64,000 bases of DNA, taken from the NCBI RefSeq assembly GCF_001921215.1, contig NZ_MSIF01000001.1:1-64000 (forward strand), written 5' to 3'. The notes below the pieces were generated by a model, which was not told where the DNA came from, did not search any database, and saw nothing but the letters and a program-made list of their open reading frames with translations. Shown here one piece after another: positions 59,914 to 64,000 of this stretch. Origin of the DNA: Actinophytocola xinjiangensis (lineage in GTDB: Bacteria > Actinomycetota > Actinomycetes > Mycobacteriales > Pseudonocardiaceae). The translations under genes were made by a program, and so were the position numbers. The number at the start of each line of letters is the position of its first letter. Positions within the stretch are counted from its first letter, which is position 1.

Positions 59914-60762
59914 TCAGCTGTCGACCGTGGCCGTCTTGATGTTCACCGGCGTCTTCGGCGCACCGTCGTCGGGCGAGCTGCCCGGCGTGATGCCGGCCTG
60001 GGCGATCTTGTCCAGGACCGTGAGCCCCGGAGCCTCCACCTTGCCGAACACCGCGTAGTTCGGCGGCAGGGTGGAATCGCCGTAGACCATGAAGAACTGG
60101 CTGCCCCCGGTGTCCGGGCCGCCGTTGGCCATCGCCAGCGTGCCGCGCGGGTAGATCTTCAGCGGCTCACCGGTCGGGTTGTTCGGCGCGTCGGCCAGAT
60201 CGGTCGGCAGCTCGTCGGGGATCGTGTAGCCGGGGCCGCCGGTGCCGTCGCCCTTCGGGTCACCGCACTGCAGGACCTTCAGGCTCTCCGAGTTCGTCAG
60301 CCGGTGGCACACGGTGCCGTCGAAGTACTTGGCCTTCGCCAGATGCTCGATGCTCTGCACGGTGCACGGCGCCAGCGCGCGGTCCAGCGTCAGCGGGATC
60401 ACGCCCTGATCAGCGGTGACGGTGATCTTCACCGTGCCATCGGACGGCGTCTGCGCCGGGTCGTCGGGCAGACCGGCCTCCGCCGGCGGCTGCTCGGCCG
60501 GGTTCTCCGTGTAGGCGCACGACCCGTCGGTCGTGTTGGCGGGCGCGGTCTCCTCCTCGGTGGGGTTGGTCGCCGCCTCCGAGTCCTCGGGGCCCAGGTT
60601 GGCCAACCAGTACACCAGCCCGACCACCGCGACCACCACGATCACGGTCAGGCCGACGCCCCAGATCCGGCGGCGCTTCACGCGCTCCGCCCGCCTGGTG
60701 AGCTGTCGCTCCAGCTTGCGCTTGGCGGCCTGCCGACGCTGCTCGTTGCTCGGCACGGGCAC
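59914..60762 (-). CDS. ppiB: Cyclophilin-type peptidyl-prolyl isomerase, membrane-anchored
   Basis: A 282-aa protein. A basic cytosolic N-terminus (about 1-33, rich in Arg/Lys) and one helix (IWGVGLTVIVVVAVVGLVYW) anchor it; an acidic/Pro linker leads to the cyclophilin domain (from about 115: FDGTVCHRLT, GDPKGDGTGGPGY, GSQFFMVYGD). Presumed role is folding of exported proteins on the outer face. relA-ppiB order is conserved; here two genes intervene. Three cysteines occur near the domain. Divergent from the XRE-NB-ARC regulator. Confidence 0.95.
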   Translation of the reverse strand: MPVPSNEQRRQAAKRKLERQLTRRAERVKRRRIWGVGLTVIVVVAVVGLVYWLANLGPEDSEAATNPTEEETAPANTTDGSCAYTENPAEQPPAEAGLPDDPAQTPSDGTVKITVTADQGVIPLTLDRALAPCTVQSIEHLAKAKYFDGTVCHRLTNSESLKVLQCGDPKGDGTGGPGYTIPDELPTDLADAPNNPTGEPLKIYPRGTLAMANGGPDTGGSQFFMVYGDSTLPPNYAVFGKVEAPGLTVLDKIAQAGITPGSSPDDGAPKTPVNIKTATVDS

Positions 60763-60854
60763 CCTCCTGACTCAGCCATCCGTCCTGCCGGGCGGCAGTC
60801 TATGGGTAACCAGGGTAAGAACCGTGTGGAGGTCCCGAGAAACTCAGGGGATTG

Positions 60855-60884
60855 CCAGGTTCCGAAGGGAGAGTGGGAACCTGG
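60855..60884. promoter_or_regulatory. Inverted repeat upstream of the XRE-NB-ARC-TPR regulator
   Basis: Perfect 9-bp arms CCAGGTTCC/GGAACCTGG with a 12-nt spacer, 65 bp upstream of the regulator ATG in the 186-bp divergent region shared with ppiB. Candidate operator (possibly autoregulatory) or 5' leader hairpin. Confidence 0.5.
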
Positions 60885-60948
60885 ATACTGGGCGTGGCAG
60901 GGTGGTGACCCATGGACCGTGCCAGCGGGTACTGACAAGGTGGACTCC

Positions 60949-63195
60949 ATGCAAGACAGGCGTGACGACGGGACCTCGCCGTTCGCCGATGAACTGGAAC
61001 GCCTGCTGCGCAAGCGCGGGCTGTCCTGGCGTCGCCTCTCCGACCTGATCGGCTACACCCCGAGCTGGCTGTCCAAGATCAAACACGGTGCCCCGCCCTC
61101 GGCCGAACTCGCCCGCAAGTGCGACCAGGTCCTGGAGGCGGAAGGCCAGCTCATCGCCCTTGCCGCGTCCTCGGGTGGCCCCGTGCGACTGGCCCAACTG
61201 CCGGCCGCCGCGGCCACGTTCGTCGGCCGGGAGGCCGAGATGGCGGAGCTGTCCCGGATCCTGTCCGGCGAGGGCGAACCGGGCATCCCGCAGACCGTCG
61301 CGATCGACGGACCGCCCGGCGCCGGCAAGACCGCACTGGCCCTGCGGGTGGCGCACGCGGTGGTCGCCCGCTACACCGACGGCCAGCTCTACGTCGACCT
61401 GCGCGGATACTCACCCGACGGCCAGCCCCGGATCGTCGAGGAGGTGCTGGAGGAGTTCCTCACCGCACTCGGCGTGCAGATCGACGTGATCCCGGCCAGC
61501 CTGGAGTCGCGGGCCAAGCTGTACCGCTCGGTGCTCGCCGACCGGCGGGTGATGGTCGTGCTGGACAACGCCGCGGACTCCTCCCAGCTGCACCACCTGA
61601 TGCCCGGCGCGTCCGGCTGCGCGGTCGTGGTGACCAGCCGCAAACGCCTCGGCGGCCTGACCATCCAGACCGACCGGCGGGTCACCCTCGGCCCGATGGC
61701 CGACGACGAGGCGATCACCCTGCTGCGCAAGGTGATCGGTGAGGAGCGGGTCGCCGCCGAACCGGACGCGGTACGGGCACTGGCCAACCGCTGCGGCAAC
61801 CTGCCGCTGGCGTTGCGCATCGCGGCCGAGCGGGTCGCCACCCATCCGCACCACTCGGTGAGCCTGCTGGTGGAGGAACTTGCCACCGAGGACGAGCGGC
61901 TGGAAGCGCTGTCCACCGACGACTCGGTCGCCGTGAAGACCGTGTTCTCGTGGTCCTACCGTGACCTGTCGGCCGAGGCGGCACGGATGTTCCGGCTGAT
62001 CGGTCTGCACGTCGGCTCGCACCTGAGCACCGGCGCGGCCGCGGCACTGGCCGACCAGCGGCTGACCAAGGCGCGGCGACTGCTCGACCGGCTCACCGGC
62101 GTGCACCTGCTGGAGGGCCTGGGCAGCGACCGGTACCGGATGCACGACCTGTTACGCGTCTACGCCGCCGAGCAGGCCACCCTGGAGGAGCCGCAGCAGG
62201 AGCGCACGCTGGCGCTGCGCCGGATGGTCGACTGGTACCTGCACAACAGCTACGCGGCCAACCACGCCCTCGCCCCGCAGCGCCACGACCCGGAACTGGA
62301 GAAGTCCGAGTTCTCGGTGGAGGTCACCGACTTCGACTACGACTCCGCGCTGGAGTGGTGCGAGCTGGAGATGTCCAACATCGCGATGGCGACCCGCACG
62401 GCGGTCGAGGTCGGCGAGAACGTGGCGGCGTGGAAGCTGCCGGCCGGCTCGTTCAACTACCTGAACCTGCGCAAACGCTGGACCCCGTGGGTGGCCTCGC
62501 ACGAGGTGGGGGTGGTCGGCGCGCGGCGGGCCGGCGACCGCTACGGCGAGGCGTGGGTGCTCAACAACCTGGCGATCGCCTACCGGGACCTGCGGCGCAT
62601 CGACGAGGCCAAGGAGTGCTTCCAGCAGGCCAGAGTGCTGCGGATCTCGCTCGGTGACCGGGTCGGGCAGGCGTGGAGCCTGACCGGCATCGGCTACCTC
62701 GGCCTGGACGAGCAGCGCTACGGCGACGCGGCGCTGAACTTCGGGGAGGCGCTGGACATCTTCCGCGAGGTCGGCGACCGGCACGGGGAGGGCATCTCGC
62801 TGGCCAACGTCGGCGACGCGTACCGGGCGCTGCACGACCACGACCGGGCGGTCGAGGCGCTGGGCAGCGCGCTGACCCTGTTCCGGGAGATCGCCGACCG
62901 CTACGGCGAGGGCTACACGCTGGTCAAGCTGGGCGACACCTACTCGGAGCTGAACCGGGCACCGGACGCCCTGGAGTGCTTCGAGCACGCCCTGGAGGCC
63001 CGCCAGGAGCTCGGTGACCGCTGGGGCGAGGGGGAGACCCTGCACAAGCGTGGGCTCGTGCTGCACGACAGCGGGCAGCACGACCTCGCCGTGGAGTCCT
63101 TCCGCGCGGCCCACGCGATCTTCGAGGAGCTGGGGGATCCCAGAGCCGCCGATCTGCGCGGGTTGTTGGCCGACAACCAGGAGTCAGCCCTGTAG
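60949..63195 (+). CDS. XRE-NB-ARC-TPR regulator (AfsR-like without SARP domain)
   Basis: A 748-aa STAND regulator. N-terminal XRE-type helix-turn-helix (about 15-70; GLSWRRLSDLIGYTPSWLSK), NB-ARC ATPase with P-loop GPPGAGKT (121-128), Walker B VMVVLDNAADSS and the MHD-like motif RMHDLLRVYAAEQ, then TPR repeats (from about 520: EAWVLNNLAIAYRDLRRIDE, GEGISLANVGDAYRALHDHD and so on, about six units). ATG 60949 sits 7 nt after AAGGTGG. Likely senses a ligand through the TPRs and controls genes nearby. It is a cousin of the 5343-7142 regulator, which has a SARP domain but no TPRs. Overlaps the convergent hydrolase gene by 12 bp. Confidence 0.93.
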   Translation: MQDRRDDGTSPFADELERLLRKRGLSWRRLSDLIGYTPSWLSKIKHGAPPSAELARKCDQVLEAEGQLIALAASSGGPVRLAQLPAAAATFVGREAEMAELSRILSGEGEPGIPQTVAIDGPPGAGKTALALRVAHAVVARYTDGQLYVDLRGYSPDGQPRIVEEVLEEFLTALGVQIDVIPASLESRAKLYRSVLADRRVMVVLDNAADSSQLHHLMPGASGCAVVVTSRKRLGGLTIQTDRRVTLGPMADDEAITLLRKVIGEERVAAEPDAVRALANRCGNLPLALRIAAERVATHPHHSVSLLVEELATEDERLEALSTDDSVAVKTVFSWSYRDLSAEAARMFRLIGLHVGSHLSTGAAAALADQRLTKARRLLDRLTGVHLLEGLGSDRYRMHDLLRVYAAEQATLEEPQQERTLALRRMVDWYLHNSYAANHALAPQRHDPELEKSEFSVEVTDFDYDSALEWCELEMSNIAMATRTAVEVGENVAAWKLPAGSFNYLNLRKRWTPWVASHEVGVVGARRAGDRYGEAWVLNNLAIAYRDLRRIDEAKECFQQARVLRISLGDRVGQAWSLTGIGYLGLDEQRYGDAALNFGEALDIFREVGDRHGEGISLANVGDAYRALHDHDRAVEALGSALTLFREIADRYGEGYTLVKLGDTYSELNRAPDALECFEHALEARQELGDRWGEGETLHKRGLVLHDSGQHDLAVESFRAAHAIFEELGDPRAADLRGLLADNQESAL

Positions 63196-64000
63196 GGACT
63201 TGAACATCTGGTCCAGGAACCGCGGCACGTCGACCTTTTCCGCGACCTTCACCGGAACACGGCCCGCGCCGGCGGTCGCCGGAATGTGGTCGTCGCTGGA
63301 GATCATGCGTCGGTCGGAGACGACCTGGCCCCTGGTGTGCGTGCCGGTGAGTTCCACGCCGAGCGGGATTTCCCGATAGCTGGCGAGATTCTGGTCCAGC
63401 ATGATGGCCGCCGCCAGCGGGTCGTGCAGGGTACAGGTGACCTCGCCGAACATGTGGGAATAGAACTGTCCATAGTGGTCCAGCAGTCGGCTGGCGAACC
63501 GCGCCCGGGGGCTGTCGACGGAATTCAGCGCGGCCAGCCATTCGCCGTTGACACGGGCCTGTTCGGTGGCGTCGAGACCCACGAGCGTCAGGTCCGGGAA
63601 TCCCGAGTCGAAGACCAGATCGGCGGCTTCCGGGTCGTGGAAGAAATTGGCGTCGGCGTACGGGGTGATGTTTCCCGGGACGTTCACCGCGCCGCCCATG
63701 ATGACGACCGAGCGCAGCAGACTGGGTAATTCCGGTTCGAGGATGACCGCGAGCGCGATGTTGGTCAGCGGGCCGAGGGCGAGCAGCGTCAGCTCACCGG
63801 GGTGCGCACGGGCCAGCCGCACGAGCTGTTCGGCGGCCGAGCCGGGTGCCACCGAGCCTGTCGGCGGCGGACCGGCGTGTCCACCGAGCCCGTCGTCACC
63901 GTGGACGAACTCCGCGGTCTGCAGCGGCTGGGCGAGTGGCCGGGCGGCACCGACGGTCACCGGCGGAGTGAGGCCGACGAGCTCGAGCACGCGAAGCGCG
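63184..64000 (-). CDS. Inosine-uridine-preferring nucleoside hydrolase, 5' part outside window
   Basis: About 272 codons of an IUNH-family enzyme that hydrolyses the N-glycosidic bond of ribonucleosides; the N-terminal DxDxxxDD motif lies beyond base 64000. Visible family marks are FVHGDDGLGG, LGPLTNIALAV, VVIMGGAV (with PGN for the calcium/ribose site), NFFHDPEAADLV and the catalytic-region TLHDPLAAAI. The frame is open through the right edge. Single gene, minus strand. Confidence 0.93.
   Translation of the reverse strand, partial: ALRVLELVGLTPPVTVGAARPLAQPLQTAEFVHGDDGLGGHAGPPPTGSVAPGSAAEQLVRLARAHPGELTLLALGPLTNIALAVILEPELPSLLRSVVIMGGAVNVPGNITPYADANFFHDPEAADLVFDSGFPDLTLVGLDATEQARVNGEWLAALNSVDSPRARFASRLLDHYGQFYSHMFGEVTCTLHDPLAAAIMLDQNLASYREIPLGVELTGTHTRGQVVSDRRMISSDDHIPATAGAGRVPVKVAEKVDVPRFLDQMFKSLQG

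Noticed and set aside
57389-60058. Plus-strand frame of 889 codons across the AraC, oxidase and ppiB genes
   Set aside because: It spans three genes that are well supported on the minus strand.

Overview
The window is chromosomal DNA from a high-GC actinomycete. SsgB, PgsA/PatA/PimA, SARP- and AfsR-type regulators and many GTG starts point to a sporulating or filamentous group such as Pseudonocardiaceae; the family is inferred, not proven. A conserved actinobacterial core is spread over about 50 kb: thrS-HIT-pgsA-patA-pimA-nudix, pdxS/pdxT-yebC, ruvCAB-yajC-secDF-apt-relA and ppiB. As I recall it, the gene order matches Mycobacterium tuberculosis Rv2614c to Rv2582. Accessory genes sit between the core blocks.

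Region 1 (1-9.6 kb) looks like the end of a genomic island. It holds an NRPS (C-A-T-C, running off the left edge), a divergent 2OG-Fe(II) amino-acid-hydroxylase-like gene coupled to an aldo/keto reductase, an XRE-SARP-NB-ARC regulator, an excisionase-like gene and a tyrosine integrase. The integrase ends 49 bp from the 3' end of a tRNA-Val(GAC) gene. The simplest reading is a biosynthetic cluster carried by an integrated element whose other end lies outside the window.

Region 2 (9.6-13.4 kb) has four tRNAs (Val, Cys, Gly, Val), ssgB with an operator-like palindrome, and a divergent LVIVD-repeat/DUF305 pair of exported proteins. Region 3 (13.4-27.5 kb) is thrS, the phosphatidylinositol mannoside genes, a YceI/MarR divergon, fusA2, pdxS, an XRE-cupin/azlCD divergon, pdxT and yebC.

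Region 4 (27.5-47.5 kb) is a roughly 20-kb accessory block between yebC and ruvC. It contains secreted proteins, a NicO-type metal exporter, a two-component system with an Asp-rich membrane-anchored partner, an APH-like kinase coupled to a Ser/Pro repeat protein, a STAND-ATPase operon, metallophosphoesterases, and a sugar ABC importer with a secreted glucoamylase-like enzyme.

Region 5 (47.5-64 kb) returns to the core: ruvCAB, yajC, secDF, apt, relA and ppiB. It is interrupted by a ring-opening dioxygenase gene, an AraC-type regulator and a Tat-exported amine oxidase. It ends with an XRE-NB-ARC-TPR regulator and a partial nucleoside hydrolase. A TTGA-N4-TCAA palindrome links the MarR/YceI divergon to the dioxygenase promoter 38 kb away.
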